Shown here piece by piece: positions 1-8,592 of a stretch of DNA of 40,685 nt. The position numbers were made by a program, and so were the translations under genes. Within the stretch, counting starts at the first letter, position 1, and each line of letters opens with the position of its first letter. Source of the DNA: Pseudomonadota bacterium (GTDB taxonomy: Bacteria; Pseudomonadota; Alphaproteobacteria; Rhizobiales; Tepidamorphaceae); contig JAEWYT010000216.1 of NCBI GenBank assembly GCA_023458595.1, positions 1 to 40,685 on the forward strand, written 5' to 3'. The notes under the pieces were generated by a model. The model was not told the DNA's origin and made no database searches. It saw nothing but the letters and a program-made list of their open reading frames with translations.

Positions 1-20
1 CCTATCCCACGCCGCATCAT
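1..20 (-). CDS. Start of a downstream ABC ATPase gene (partial, cut by window edge)
   Basis: Read on the minus strand, an ATG at 20-18 overlaps the TGA of the next gene upstream (19-17) in the ATGA arrangement typical of translationally coupled genes. Only six codons (MMRRGI) are visible before the window ends. In peptide-importer operons the gene after the DppD-type ATPase is usually a DppF/OppF-type ATPase, so that is the expected identity. This is inferred from operon convention alone. Confidence 0.4.
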
Positions 21-1003
21 GCCGCCCTCTTCTCCTTGCCCGGATAGAAGCAGCGAACCGTGTGGGCGGCCCCGAACCGGTCGGCCGGCGGCGTCTCGAC
101 GCGGCAGCGCTCGCGGGCGCGGGGGCAGCGCGGGGCGAAGGGGCAGCCGACGCGCTCGGCTCGCGGATCGGGCACCTGTCCGGGGATCGTCGCGAGCCGG
201 CCGCGCAGCCCCCCGATCAGCTCGCGCGCGGGCATCGCGGCGAACAGCCCTTGCGTATAGGGATGGGCCATGTGGGCGAAGACCTCGGCGGTGGGGCCCT
301 CCTCCACCACCGTGCCGGCGTACATGACCAGCATCCGGTCGGTCGTCTCGGCGACGACGCCGAGGTCGTGGCTGATCATCAGGAGCGCCATGCCGGCGTC
401 CGCCGTCACCTCGCAGATCAGGTCGAGTATCTGCGCCTGGATGGTGACGTCGAGGGCGGTCGTCGGCTCGTCGGCGATCAGGAGTTCGGGACCGCAGGCG
501 AGCGCGATCGCGATGCCGACGCGCTGGCGCTGGCCGCCGGAAAGCTGGTGGGGATGGAGGTCCGGCGAAAACCGCGCGCGCGGCAGGCCGACGCGCTCGA
601 GCACGGCGACCGCGCGGTCGAGTGCCTCGGCGCCCGAGAGGCCGAGATGCAGGCGCAGGCCCTCGGCGACCTGGTCGCCGATGGTGCGCACCGGATTGAG
701 CGCGGTCATCGGCTCCTGGAAGATCATGCCGATCCTGCGGCCGCGGATCTGGCTCATCGCCGCGTCGCCCAGGCCGAGGATCTCCTCGCCGTCGAGGCGG
801 ATCGAGCCGGAGGCCTCGGCGGCATCGGGCAAAAGCCCCATCGCGGCGAGCGCCGTCATCGACTTGCCGGAACCGGATTCGCCGACGATGCCGACCGACT
901 GGCCGGTCTCCACGCGCAGGCCCACGTGATGCAGCACCCGCGCCGCGCTTCCGGGCAGCGGAAACTCGACGACGAGATCGCGGATGTCGAGCAGCGCCGT
1001 CAT
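17..1003 (-). CDS. Peptide-type ABC transporter ATP-binding protein (DppD/OppD family)
   Basis: 328-aa cytoplasmic ATPase that would power uptake of a peptide or peptide-like solute through the two permeases encoded just upstream. Walker A is GESGSGKS (residues 41-48), the signature is LSGGQRQR, and Walker B runs into LLIADEPTTALD. The C-terminus has the Cys-containing oligopeptide-ATPase extension (CPFAPRCPRARERC) seen in DppD/OppD/NikD proteins. The start overlaps the stop of the permease gene by 4 bp, and its own stop overlaps the next ATG, so it sits mid-operon. The substrate cannot be read from the ATPase. Confidence 0.93.
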   Translation of the reverse strand: MTALLDIRDLVVEFPLPGSAARVLHHVGLRVETGQSVGIVGESGSGKSMTALAAMGLLPDAAEASGSIRLDGEEILGLGDAAMSQIRGRRIGMIFQEPMTALNPVRTIGDQVAEGLRLHLGLSGAEALDRAVAVLERVGLPRARFSPDLHPHQLSGGQRQRVGIAIALACGPELLIADEPTTALDVTIQAQILDLICEVTADAGMALLMISHDLGVVAETTDRMLVMYAGTVVEEGPTAEVFAHMAHPYTQGLFAAMPARELIGGLRGRLATIPGQVPDPRAERVGCPFAPRCPRARERCRVETPPADRFGAAHTVRCFYPGKEKRAA

Positions 1004-1854
1004 CGCGCCCGCCTCAATCTGGGATCGAGCACGTCGCGCAGGCCGTCGCCGAAGAGATTGAGGCCCATCACCGTGAAGACGATGGCGAGGCCGGGGAAGA
1101 TCACGAGCCAGGGGGCGATCGCGGCAAGCGTCTGCGCCTCGTTCAGCATCTTGCCCCAGGAGGGCTGCGGGGGCTGCGTGCCGAGGCCGAGATAGGAGAG
1201 CGCCGCCTCGCCGAGGATCGCGAGCGCGAACTGGATCGTCGCCTGGACGATCAGGACGCTGGCGATGTTGGGCAGGATGTGCTCGACGGTGATCCGCGTT
1301 CCGCCCTTCCCGGCCGCCCGCGCCGCCATCACGTAGTCGCGCTGCCAGACCGCCATGCCGGAGCCGCGCGTGAGGCGGGCGAAGACGGGGATGTTGAAGA
1401 TGCCGATGGCGATGATCGAGTTCACCGCGCCGGGGCCGAACAGCGCCGTGATCATCACCGCCGAGAGCAGGAACGGGAAAGCGAAGGCGAAATCCGAGAA
1501 GCGCATCACCACTTCGTCGATCCAGCCGCGCCGCGCGGCTGCCGCAGCGCCGAGCGGCACGCCGAGCCCCATGCCGATGCCGACCGCGACGACGGCGACC
1601 AGCACCGAGTTGTGGGTGCCCTTCATCAGCATGGAGGCGACGTCGCGGCCGAACTGGTCGGTGCCGAGCCAGTGCGCCCAGGAGGGCGGCTGCAGGCGGT
1701 CGGGGATGTTCATCGCCGTATACGAGTACGGCGTCCAGAAGATCGTTGCGACCGCCACGACCACGAAGATCGCCGTGATCGCGCCACCGAGCACGAAGGA
1801 GCCGGAACGCAGGCCCTTCGAGAAGACCTCCCCGATCGCCGCCGCCTCAGCCAT
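1000..1854 (-). CDS. ABC transporter permease (DppC/OppC family)
   Basis: 284-aa inner-membrane permease. An N-terminal membrane segment (about residues 20-40) is followed by the DppC-type periplasmic stretch containing HWLGTDQFGRD, and then by five or so further hydrophobic segments. The EAA-type cytoplasmic loop is visible as AARAAGKGGTRITVEHILPN, which docks on the ATPase. Ends with DGLRDVLDPRLRRAR, the usual end of this family. It overlaps the upstream permease gene by 8 bp and the downstream ATPase gene by 4 bp, which supports one polycistronic mRNA. Confidence 0.93.
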   Translation of the reverse strand: MAEAAAIGEVFSKGLRSGSFVLGGAITAIFVVVAVATIFWTPYSYTAMNIPDRLQPPSWAHWLGTDQFGRDVASMLMKGTHNSVLVAVVAVGIGMGLGVPLGAAAAARRGWIDEVVMRFSDFAFAFPFLLSAVMITALFGPGAVNSIIAIGIFNIPVFARLTRGSGMAVWQRDYVMAARAAGKGGTRITVEHILPNIASVLIVQATIQFALAILGEAALSYLGLGTQPPQPSWGKMLNEAQTLAAIAPWLVIFPGLAIVFTVMGLNLFGDGLRDVLDPRLRRAR

Positions 1855-2800
1855 GGACGGCCTTCCTGAGGCGCGGGTCGATCGCGAGATAGGCGAGATC
1901 GACGACGAAATTGACGATCACCACGGCGCCGGCGAGCAGCACGACGAGCGACTGCACCACGATCAGGTCGCGCTGGGCGATCGCCTGGAACAGCAGGCGG
2001 CCGAGGCCCGGCAGGTAGAAGACGTTCTCGATGACGATGGTGCCGGCGAGCAGGAAGGAAAACTGCAGGCCCATGATCGTCACCACCGGGATCAGGGCGT
2101 TGCGCACGGCATGGCGGCGCAGCGCAGCGCCGCGCGTCAGGCCCTTCGCGCGGGCGGTGCGGATATGGTCCTCGCCGAGCACTTCCAGCACCGCCGAGCG
2201 GGTCACCCGCGTCAGGATAGCCGCCTGCGGCAGGGCGAGCGCGACCGCCGGCAGGACCAGCGACTGAAGCGCCGGCAGCACGCCCGCGTTCCAGCCCGCG
2301 AATCCGCCCGCCGGAAACCAGCCGAGCTTCACCGCGAAGAACAGGATCAGCAGCATGGCGAACCAGAAGTTCGGGATCGCGATGCCGACCTGCGCGAGCG
2401 CCGAGACGCCGACATCGGCCGGCTTGTTGTGGCGGGCGGCGGCGATGACGCCGGCGGGGATGGCGATCGCCGTCGACAGAACGATCGCCAGGATCGCGAG
2501 CGGCAGGCTCACCATGACGCGCTGGCCGATCAGCTCGGAGACGGGCCGCGAATAGGTGTAGGACTGGCCGAGATCGCCGGTGAGAAGCCCGCCGACCCAG
2601 AGGAAATACTGCTCTGTCAGGGGCTTATCGAGGCCGAGATTGTGGCGCAGAGCGGCGAGCGTGTCCTCCTGCGCGCCGATGCCGAGGATAATCTGCGCCG
2701 GATCGCCCGGCAGCACCGCCATGACGAGGAAGACGATCAGCGAGGTCGCGAACAGGGTCGCGATCAGGGCGACGAGGCGCTTGGCGAGGAGCTGGGTCAT
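1847..2800 (-). CDS. ABC transporter permease (DppB/OppB family)
   Basis: 317-aa inner-membrane permease, the partner of the DppC-type protein. It begins with the family pattern of a short N-terminus and first membrane span (LLAKRLVALIATLFATSLIVF), then the conserved LPGDPA motif and a periplasmic loop. The coupling loop is RTARAKGLTRGAALRRHAVRNAL, and the protein ends in YLAIDPRLRKAVHG. Length is normal for DppB. It is separated by about 120 bp from the binding-protein gene upstream, a common place for a processing or attenuation site that lets the binding protein be made in excess. Confidence 0.93.
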   Translation of the reverse strand: MTQLLAKRLVALIATLFATSLIVFLVMAVLPGDPAQIILGIGAQEDTLAALRHNLGLDKPLTEQYFLWVGGLLTGDLGQSYTYSRPVSELIGQRVMVSLPLAILAIVLSTAIAIPAGVIAAARHNKPADVGVSALAQVGIAIPNFWFAMLLILFFAVKLGWFPAGGFAGWNAGVLPALQSLVLPAVALALPQAAILTRVTRSAVLEVLGEDHIRTARAKGLTRGAALRRHAVRNALIPVVTIMGLQFSFLLAGTIVIENVFYLPGLGRLLFQAIAQRDLIVVQSLVVLLAGAVVIVNFVVDLAYLAIDPRLRKAVHG

Positions 2801-2921
2801 GGCGAGACGGCCGTTACCCGGGGGGGCGACCGCCAGTTCAACGACAGTTCGACGATGGCACTCCGGACCGCGCTCCGGCGCGGCCCGGCGGATCGCATTG
2901 CCACTTCGGCGCGGACTTCGG
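2801..2921 (-). other. Intercistronic gap with GC-rich hairpin potential
   Basis: This 121-bp gap lies between the binding-protein gene and the first permease gene. Around 2866-2892 the sequence can fold into a GC-rich stem (arms gaccgcg and cgcggcc, one G-U type pair). Such structures often stabilise the upstream part of the message, so that binding protein exceeds permease. There is no T-tract, so a simple terminator is not supported. Confidence 0.3.
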
Positions 2922-4403
2922 TCACTCCGTCCAGTGCACCGCGGTCATGTCGTTGGCCTGGACCGGCATGTTTTCCCACAGCCCCTCGACCTTGGCGTTC
3001 CAGATACCGATCTTGGCGCTTTCGAACAGGAAGCCGTTGACCGCGTCGTCGGCGAGGATCTTCTGCGCTTCTTGCAGCAGAACGTTGCGATTCTCGGGAT
3101 CTGATTCGGCGGCGAGCTTGTCCATCACTTCCTTGAACTTAGGATTGTGATAGTCGAAGTAGTAATCGTCGCGGGCATAGATGCCGATGTCCAAGGGCTC
3201 GGTGTGCGAGACGATGGTCAAGTCGTAGTCCTTGCCCTTGAAGACCTGATCGAGCCACTGGGCCCACTCGACCGGGATGATCTCGAGCTTGATGCCGACC
3301 TTGCCGAGCTGGTCGGCGACCACCTCGCCGCCACGGCGCGCATAGGCGGGCGGCGGCAGCTTCAGCGTGGCCGAGAAACCGTCGGGATAGCCCGCTTCCT
3401 TGAGCAGTTCCTTCGCCTTCTCCGGATCGTAGGGATAAGTGCCCGCCAGATCGACATAAGCCGGCTGGTGCGGGGCGAAATGGCTGCCGATCGGCGTGCC
3501 GAAGCCGAACATGGCCCCGTCGATGATCGCCTGCCGGTCGATCGCGTGGGCGATCGCCTGGCGGACCTTCGGGTTGTCGAACGGCGCCTTGCCGTTGTTG
3601 GTCGACAGGATCGTCTCGCCCTCGGTCGTCCCGACGACGACCTTGAAGCGGGGGTCGGCCTGGAATTGCGGCACGGATTCCGGCGCGGGGAAGTTCGGGA
3701 ACGCATCGATGTCGCCGGCCATCAGCGCGGCGGTCGCCGCGGCAGGGTCGGGGACCACCTTGAAGGTGACCTTGTCCAGCGCCACCGGCTCGCCCCAGTA
3801 GTCCGGGTTCTTCACCAGCGTGATGTGATCGCCGGCGACCCACTCGCCGAACTTGAACGGACCGGTTCCCACCGGCGTCGCCTTGTTGGCGTCGGCCGTC
3901 TTCGGCGAGACGATGACGGCATCGCCCCAGCCCAAGTTGAACAGGAAGCCGCCGGTCGGGCGCTTCAGCGTGACGACGACGGTGGCGGGATCGGTCACCT
4001 CGACCTTCTCGATCGGCTCGAACAGGGCCTTCTGGGCGTTGGTCGAATCCTCGGCCATGGCGCGTTCGAGCGAGAACTTCACGTCCTCGGCCGTCATCGG
4101 CGTGCCGTCCTGGAACGTCACGCCCTCGTGCAGCTTGAAGGTGTAGGTCAGGCCGTCGGCGGAGATCGTCCAGCTCTCGGCGAGCGCCGGCTTGACCTCG
4201 CCGTTGCGATCGATGCGGGTCAGGCCCTCGAAGAGGTTCGCATACACCACCTCGTCGATCGCGGCGGCCGCGCCTGCGGTCGGATCGAGATGCGGCGGCT
4301 CGAGTTGCACGCCGATCGTCAGATCCGTCCTGGCTGCCTCGGCCGGCAGCGAGAACGCCGCCGCGGCGAGCACCAGCGCGGCAAACAAACCGGTACGTTT
4401 CAT
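2922..4403 (-). CDS. Peptide-type ABC transporter substrate-binding protein (SBP_bac_5 family)
   Basis: 493-aa periplasmic binding protein. The start at 4403 is chosen because GGAGGGAG sits just upstream of this ATG and the protein then begins with a clean signal peptide (MKRTGLFAALVLAAAAFSLPAEA). A longer reading from 4469 would bury it. Family hallmarks are GVQLEPPHLDPTAGAAAAID near the mature N-terminus, LAESWTISADGLTYTFKLHEGVTFQDGTP, and NPKVRQAIAHAIDRQAI. It would deliver a peptide-like solute to the two permeases. The ligand is not predictable from sequence alone; relatives bind peptides, opines, nickel or glutathione. A possible but long-spaced promoter lies upstream (TTGACC 4469-4464, TACTCT 4444-4439, 19-bp spacer). 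Confidence 0.93.
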   Translation of the reverse strand: MKRTGLFAALVLAAAAFSLPAEAARTDLTIGVQLEPPHLDPTAGAAAAIDEVVYANLFEGLTRIDRNGEVKPALAESWTISADGLTYTFKLHEGVTFQDGTPMTAEDVKFSLERAMAEDSTNAQKALFEPIEKVEVTDPATVVVTLKRPTGGFLFNLGWGDAVIVSPKTADANKATPVGTGPFKFGEWVAGDHITLVKNPDYWGEPVALDKVTFKVVPDPAAATAALMAGDIDAFPNFPAPESVPQFQADPRFKVVVGTTEGETILSTNNGKAPFDNPKVRQAIAHAIDRQAIIDGAMFGFGTPIGSHFAPHQPAYVDLAGTYPYDPEKAKELLKEAGYPDGFSATLKLPPPAYARRGGEVVADQLGKVGIKLEIIPVEWAQWLDQVFKGKDYDLTIVSHTEPLDIGIYARDDYYFDYHNPKFKEVMDKLAAESDPENRNVLLQEAQKILADDAVNGFLFESAKIGIWNAKVEGLWENMPVQANDMTAVHWTE

Positions 4404-4757
4404 TGTTTTCTCCCTCCTACGCCTCACCCGGTCCGGCGAGAGTAGCAGAAACCGCCGAATGCGGGTCAATTCGTTGACGCCGCAGACAGACCTTTTGCAC
4501 GAGCGAGCCGGGCGTCGCGCGCCGTAGACAAAGTCGAGAATCCCGCCGGGAACCGGGCGGGGACGGGGCGATCGATCCGCCGGCTGCTTGCTTGTTCGGC
4601 CGGGTGGGCCTATATGAGATCAATTCGACTTGCAGCCTGCCTTGCAGTCTTCCCCACAGGGGTTTCCTTCAAGACATCGCTGAATTCGGACGGAAGGTCG
4701 CGTGATCGTCACGCGGTCCGGGCCCGCATGTGCGGCTCTTGTACAGGAAATATCTCA
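4404..4757. other. Divergent intergenic region between binding protein and cold-shock gene
   Basis: 354 bp without a gene. It contains the minus-strand leader of the ABC operon (weak promoter candidate at 4439-4469) and, on the plus strand, the cold-shock promoter (4588-4616) followed by a leader of about 135 nt. An open frame runs through the leader on the plus strand from 4614 in phase with the cold-shock gene, but it has no ribosome-binding site and no csp-like residues, so it is treated as untranslated. Confidence 0.6.
4588..4616 (+). promoter_or_regulatory. Sigma70-type promoter of the cold-shock gene
   Basis: A -35 box TTGCTT (4588-4593), a 17-bp spacer and a -10 box TATATG (4611-4616) match the housekeeping consensus well. 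Transcription would start near 4623, giving a leader of about 135 nt before the ATG at 4758. Long leaders are typical of cold-induced csp messages, where they act as RNA thermosensors. Confidence 0.6.
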
Positions 4758-4967
4758 ATGGCTACCGGTACCGTGAAATTCTACAATGCCAGCCGTGGCT
4801 ACGGCTTCATCCAGCCCGACGATGGCTCGAAGGACGTCTTCGTCCACGCCACCGCGCTGGAAGCCGCCGGCATCCGCGGCCTGGTCGACGGTCAGAAGGT
4901 TTCCTTCGAAGTCACCACCGACCGGCGCAGCGGCAAGATGGCCGCCTCGAACCTGCAGACGGTCTGA
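4758..4967 (+). CDS. Cold-shock protein (CspA family)
   Basis: 69-aa single cold-shock domain protein that binds single-stranded RNA/DNA and acts as an RNA chaperone. RNP1 is visible as RGYGFIQ and RNP2 as DVFVHATAL, and the fold starts TGTVKFYNASRGYGFI, typical of alphaproteobacterial Csps. The ATG at 4758 is chosen because aggaaa precedes it and the domain begins at once. The gene has its own promoter, long leader and terminator, so it is monocistronic. Whether it is cold-induced or constitutive cannot be told from the sequence. Confidence 0.95.
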   Translation: MATGTVKFYNASRGYGFIQPDDGSKDVFVHATALEAAGIRGLVDGQKVSFEVTTDRRSGKMAASNLQTV

Positions 4968-5000
4968 TCGGCTGTCGCGGCTTCGCGAGCAATCGGAATG

Positions 5001-5029
5001 CCCGGCGATCCGCGATCGCCGGGTTTTTT
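5001..5029 (+). terminator. Rho-independent terminator after the cold-shock gene
   Basis: A perfect 10-bp stem (cccggcgatc at 5001-5010 and its complement at 5014-5023) closes a 3-nt loop and is followed by six Ts (5024-5029). It lies 34 bp past the csp stop. The opposite strand has no T-tract, so it works only on the plus strand. Confidence 0.92.
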
Positions 5030-5047
5030 CTTGCCCGGACGGCCCGG

Positions 5048-5287
5048 TCAGCCCTTGGGCGCCGGTTTCTTCCTCCTCGCGGCGGGGACCTTGGCCGCGG
5101 CCTTCGCGTCCTCGGCCTCCTTGGCCAGGCGCAGTTCCTTCAGGCGCGCGGATTTCTTGCGTGTCGCCTCGATGTCGGATTCATACTCCCGCATCGCGGA
5201 CGACTTGTCCTTTTCCCGTTCGGCCTTCTGCGTCTTGCGGAACGCCGCCTCGGCCCGGGTGCGCGATTGCTTCGATCGCTCGGTCAT
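5048..5287 (-). CDS. Small highly charged protein of unknown function
   Basis: 79-aa, Lys/Arg/Glu/Ala-rich, probably a single long helix or coiled coil with a basic Lys/Pro tail (RRKKPAPKG). The start at 5287 is supported by a strong GGAGGGAGG a few bases upstream. Similar short proteins are widespread in Rhizobiales, where I recall them being annotated as hypothetical or loosely as transcriptional regulators, but no DNA-binding motif is visible. It lies 65 bp downstream of the M20 peptidase gene on the same strand and could be cotranscribed with it. The basic composition would suit nucleic-acid or ribosome binding (inference). Confidence 0.75.
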   Translation of the reverse strand: MTERSKQSRTRAEAAFRKTQKAEREKDKSSAMREYESDIEATRKKSARLKELRLAKEAEDAKAAAKVPAARRKKPAPKG

Positions 5288-5352
5288 CGCCCAATCCCTC
5301 CCTCCGGAATCGCCGGAAATCCCTTCATAGCACGTAGTTCGGCGTAGCCCCT

Positions 5353-6627
5353 CTACGCCACCTCCCCCGTCAGCAGCGCCCAGGCGGAGGCGGCCATCAC
5401 CTTGGCGGACGCCACGAGGTCGTCGATGCCGACATATTCGTCGGGCTGGTGGGCGAGATCGAGGATGCCCGGCCCGTAGGCGATGCAGTCGTGCAGGTGG
5501 CCGAAACGGGCGACGTGCTTCTGGTCGTAGGTGCCGGGCGAGATGACGTAGTCGGCCGGCTTGCCCAGAACCGTCTCGATCTCCGAGGCGACGGCGCGCA
5601 CCACGGCGGCCCCCTTGTCTGTCATGGTCGGAGGAACGGACCACAACTCCTTGAGATCGTAACGGAAATTCTTTCTGTCGTGCTTCAGTCTCTCGAGCAG
5701 CTCGACGATCTCGCCCCTCACCTCGTCGTAGGTCTCCTCGATCAGGTAGCGGCGGTCGACGACGACGCGGCAGGAATCGGCGACGACGGCGGACGGCCAG
5801 CCGTCGAAATCCTCCCCCAGCCCTCCGTGGATCGAGTTGATGTTCATGGTCGACTGGCGGGCGCCTTCGGGCGCAACCGGCATATCGGTGCGCTTGGAGG
5901 CAAGATGCGGATAGAGATCGTGCTCGAAGCGCTCCAGCACGGCGGCCATGTGCCGGATGGCGCTGTCGCCGAGGAAGGGCATCGAGCCGTGGGCGATGCG
6001 CCCGTGGGTTTCGATCTGCGCCCACCACACCCCGCGATGACCCAGGCAGACCCGGTCGACGTTCAGCGGCTCGGGTATGATGACGTGGTCCACGCGGGGC
6101 TTCGAGAAATACCCCTGCCGGGCGAGATAGGCGACGCCGCCGTAGCCGCCGGTCTCCTCGTCGACCGTGCCGGATACCTCGAGCACGCCCGGGAAATCGG
6201 GCCGCGTCTCGATCAGGGCCTCGACCGCGACGATGGAGGCGGCGATGCCGCCCTTCATGTCGCAGGCGCCGCGGCCGAACACCTTGCCGTCCCTGACGAC
6301 GCCCGCGAAGGGATCGACCGTCCAGCCCTTGCCGACCTCGACGACGTCGGTATGGCCGTTGAAGTGGACGCAGGGGCCGGGCCTCGTTCCTTCGCGGCGG
6401 GCGACGACGTTGGCGCGGGGATAGCGGTCGGAATCGCCGGGGCTGCCCTCCCCGCGCACATAGGCGATATCGAAGCCGCGGGTGCGCATGCGCTCGCCGA
6501 TCAGGCGGGCGCAATCCTCGTAGTCCTCGCCGGGCGGATTGATCGTCGGGATCTGGATGAGGCTGCGGGTCAGCTCGACGAGATCTTCGGTCTTGCTCTC
6601 GATACGGGCGAACAGCTCGTCTCGCAT
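5353..6627 (-). CDS. M20-family metallopeptidase / deacylase (ArgE/DapE family)
   Basis: 424-aa cytoplasmic zinc hydrolase. Metal and catalytic residues fit M20: H92-T-D94 in HFNGHTDVVEVG, D123 in RGACDMKGG, and the EE pair E157-E158 in VDEETGGYGG. The family removes acyl groups from amino acids (acetylornithine, succinyl-diaminopimelate) or cleaves dipeptides and carbamoyl compounds. The start at 6627 is fixed by AGGAGG upstream; an in-frame ATG at 6750 would add a 41-residue tail unlike the family. The peptide-importer operon lies beyond the csp gene on the same strand, so a role in processing imported amides is conceivable. The real substrate is unknown. Confidence 0.88.
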   Translation of the reverse strand: MRDELFARIESKTEDLVELTRSLIQIPTINPPGEDYEDCARLIGERMRTRGFDIAYVRGEGSPGDSDRYPRANVVARREGTRPGPCVHFNGHTDVVEVGKGWTVDPFAGVVRDGKVFGRGACDMKGGIAASIVAVEALIETRPDFPGVLEVSGTVDEETGGYGGVAYLARQGYFSKPRVDHVIIPEPLNVDRVCLGHRGVWWAQIETHGRIAHGSMPFLGDSAIRHMAAVLERFEHDLYPHLASKRTDMPVAPEGARQSTMNINSIHGGLGEDFDGWPSAVVADSCRVVVDRRYLIEETYDEVRGEIVELLERLKHDRKNFRYDLKELWSVPPTMTDKGAAVVRAVASEIETVLGKPADYVISPGTYDQKHVARFGHLHDCIAYGPGILDLAHQPDEYVGIDDLVASAKVMAASAWALLTGEVA

Positions 6628-6748
6628 GCGATTCCTCCTGCTTTCACCAGTGAAGCCGCCGGCAGCCGGCTCGGCAAGAGGCCAGAAGCGCGTCCAATCG
6701 CCAATTCGTGAATGCGGCACGCGCGGCCTTGGCATATTCTGGCTCGCC

Positions 6749-7594
6749 ATGCGATCGCGAGGCAGGATCGGAACGGTCTTTGGTGCGGCGACCTGCCTGC
6801 TCGCCGCGACGCTGTCCGGCGCGCCTGCTTCCGGCCAGCCGGTGCCCGTTCAGGCGGCGGACGAGACCGACGTCGACCTCGAGCTGGTCATCGCCGTCGA
6901 CGTGTCGCTCTCGATGGACCTCGACGAGCAGGCGCTTCAGCGCGAGGGCTACGTCAAGGCGTTCCTCGATCCGCAGGTCATCAGCGCCATCGAACAGGGG
7001 CTGCACGGCAGGATCGCCGTCGCCTATGTCGAGTGGGCCGGGGCGATCTCCCAGTACGTGACGGTCAACTGGACGCTGATCGACGGCAGGGAGGCGGCCG
7101 CGGAGATGTCGGCGCTGCTCGCCGAGGCGCCGATCGCGCGCCTGCGGCGCACCTCGATCAGCGGGGCGCTCGTCTTCTCCGCCGGCCTGTTCGACGACAA
7201 CGGCTACCGCGGCATGCGGCGCGTCATCGACGTTTCCGGCGACGGGCCGACCAATCAGGGCACGCGCACCGATCTCGCCCGCGACGCCGTGGTGGCGCGG
7301 GGCATCACCATCAACGGCCTGCCGTTCGTGCCGAGTCCGGACGGACCGCTGTCGCTGTTCGACCTGCCGGACCTCGACATCTACTACGAGGACTGCGTGA
7401 TCGGCGGACCAGGCTCTTTCTCGCTTCCGGTCCATTCGGCGACGGAGTTCGCCGAGGCGATCCGCAACAAGCTCGTGCTGGAGATCGCCGGCGCCGAGCG
7501 GCCGAAGCTGATCCGCACCTCGGCCGCCGCGCCGCGCATCCCCTGCGACATCGGCGAGCGGCAGTGGCAGATGTTCATGGACGGGGACCGCTAG
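6749..7594 (+). CDS. Secreted DUF1194 domain protein (von Willebrand A-like)
   Basis: 281 aa. It has an N-terminal signal peptide (hydrophobic about 8-24, ending ASG), then a DUF1194 domain that resembles a von Willebrand A fold. The metal-site pattern is D51-V-S53-L-S55 in LVIAVDVSLSMD, with further conserved stretches VAYVEWAG, RTSISGAL and RVIDVSGDGPTNQG. Family function is unknown; the fold suggests metal-dependent protein-protein contacts in the periplasm or at the surface. The ATG at 6749 begins the signal peptide directly, with no strong ribosome-binding site. The stop overlaps the convergent GntR gene by 4 bp (shared CTAG). Confidence 0.85.
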   Translation: MRSRGRIGTVFGAATCLLAATLSGAPASGQPVPVQAADETDVDLELVIAVDVSLSMDLDEQALQREGYVKAFLDPQVISAIEQGLHGRIAVAYVEWAGAISQYVTVNWTLIDGREAAAEMSALLAEAPIARLRRTSISGALVFSAGLFDDNGYRGMRRVIDVSGDGPTNQGTRTDLARDAVVARGITINGLPFVPSPDGPLSLFDLPDLDIYYEDCVIGGPGSFSLPVHSATEFAEAIRNKLVLEIAGAERPKLIRTSAAAPRIPCDIGERQWQMFMDGDR

Positions 7595-8310
7595 AGCGCC
7601 CCGAGCCCCAGACGCTTCAGAAGCTCGACCAGCATGGCGCCGCTGCGGCGGCGGTGGCGGTGGTGGGCCGAGAAGGCGGCCTCCGGGTCGCGGTCGCGGA
7701 TGGCCTCGACGACGGCGCGGTGGTCCTTGTTGGACTCCGTCGGCAGGGGCCGGAGCGTCAGGGTCGCCATGCGGGCGCGGTGGGCCTGGTCGCGCATGGT
7801 GGCGACGATATCGCGCAGCCGCTTGTTGGCCGAGCCCTTGACCAGGAGGTCGTGGAAACGCTCGTCGAACCTTGCCCAGGCCTTCAGGTCGCCGCGTTCG
7901 AGCGCCTTGTCCATGTCGGCGACGGTCCTGTCGAGGGCGGCGAGCTCTGCCGGCGGCAGGCCGCGGGCGGCGGAAAGCGAGGCGGCGGTCGCCTCCAGGC
8001 TCGTCAGAACGTCGTAGATCTCGCGCATGTCGTCGGGAGAGACCGGCTTGACCCGCATGCCGTGGCGGGGGCGGATCTCGACAAGGCCCTCCTCGGCGAG
8101 ACGGATCAGAGCCTCGCGCACCGGCGTGCGGCTCATGCCGAGCATGTCGGCGACTTCCGTCTCGAGCATCTGCACGCCGGCGGGCAGCTCGTTCTCGAGG
8201 ATGCGCCGGCGGATCTCGGCGAAGGCGCGCTCGCGCTGCGACCGGTCCTCCGCGGCCGCATCGCCGCCCGCGCTTCGCCGCGCCTTCGTCCGCGCAGGCG
8301 CCTTTGCCAT
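7591..8310 (-). CDS. GntR-family transcriptional regulator, FCD subfamily
   Basis: 239-aa regulator with an Ala/Arg-rich N-terminal tail, a winged helix-turn-helix at about 28-90 (LGMSRTPVREALIRLAEEGLVEIRPRHGMRV) and an all-helical FCD effector domain in the C-terminal half with conserved acidic and His positions (FDERFHDLLV, DHRAVVEAI). FCD proteins usually sense carboxylic acids and often bind a metal. It is divergent from a DMT exporter and a D-2-hydroxyacid dehydrogenase, so an organic acid handled by those two is a reasonable effector guess. The start has GGGGGAC upstream. Candidate operators are listed separately. Confidence 0.92.
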   Translation of the reverse strand: MAKAPARTKARRSAGGDAAAEDRSQRERAFAEIRRRILENELPAGVQMLETEVADMLGMSRTPVREALIRLAEEGLVEIRPRHGMRVKPVSPDDMREIYDVLTSLEATAASLSAARGLPPAELAALDRTVADMDKALERGDLKAWARFDERFHDLLVKGSANKRLRDIVATMRDQAHRARMATLTLRPLPTESNKDHRAVVEAIRDRDPEAAFSAHHRHRRRSGAMLVELLKRLGLGAL

Positions 8311-8420
8311 GATTTGTCCCCCAACCGCTCTTCCAGGTCAGAGTTCTATGCCGCCACCGGCCGCCGCAGGCAAGCCGTCCGGACCATCTCGTCGACAGAG
8401 GTGATTAGCACGCCGCGACG

Positions 8421-8430
8421 ATGTATGCAT
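8421..8430. promoter_or_regulatory. Candidate GntR operator (imperfect palindrome)
   Basis: The 10-mer atgtatgcat matches its reverse complement at 8 of 10 positions and has the GTAT core seen in many FCD-type operators. It lies between the divergent GntR and DMT genes. A related perfect palindrome lies at 9552-9559. The assignment rests on position and shape only. Confidence 0.3.
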
Positions 8431-8592
8431 TGCTCGCGGCCCAACCATTCGGTACGGGCGATTGATCTTTGCCGCCGCCCGTCGGAATAACGGGTGTCAT
8501 TCTCCGGCGCCCGCAAGCGCCGAATCCGGACCGGAGCCCGTGCCCTTCCACACTTCCCCGTCCCGCCCGAAGCCGCACAGGCCGGCGTCGTG

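Noticed and set aside
7591..7594. Shared CTAG stop overlap between the DUF1194 and GntR genes, as a regulatory device
   Set aside because: Four-base convergent stop overlaps are common in compact genomes and give no evidence of regulation.
8421..8465. 14-codon open frame (MYALLAAQPFGTGD) before the DMT gene, as a leader peptide
   Set aside because: There is no ribosome-binding site, attenuator structure or repeated regulatory codons. The start overlaps a more likely palindromic operator.
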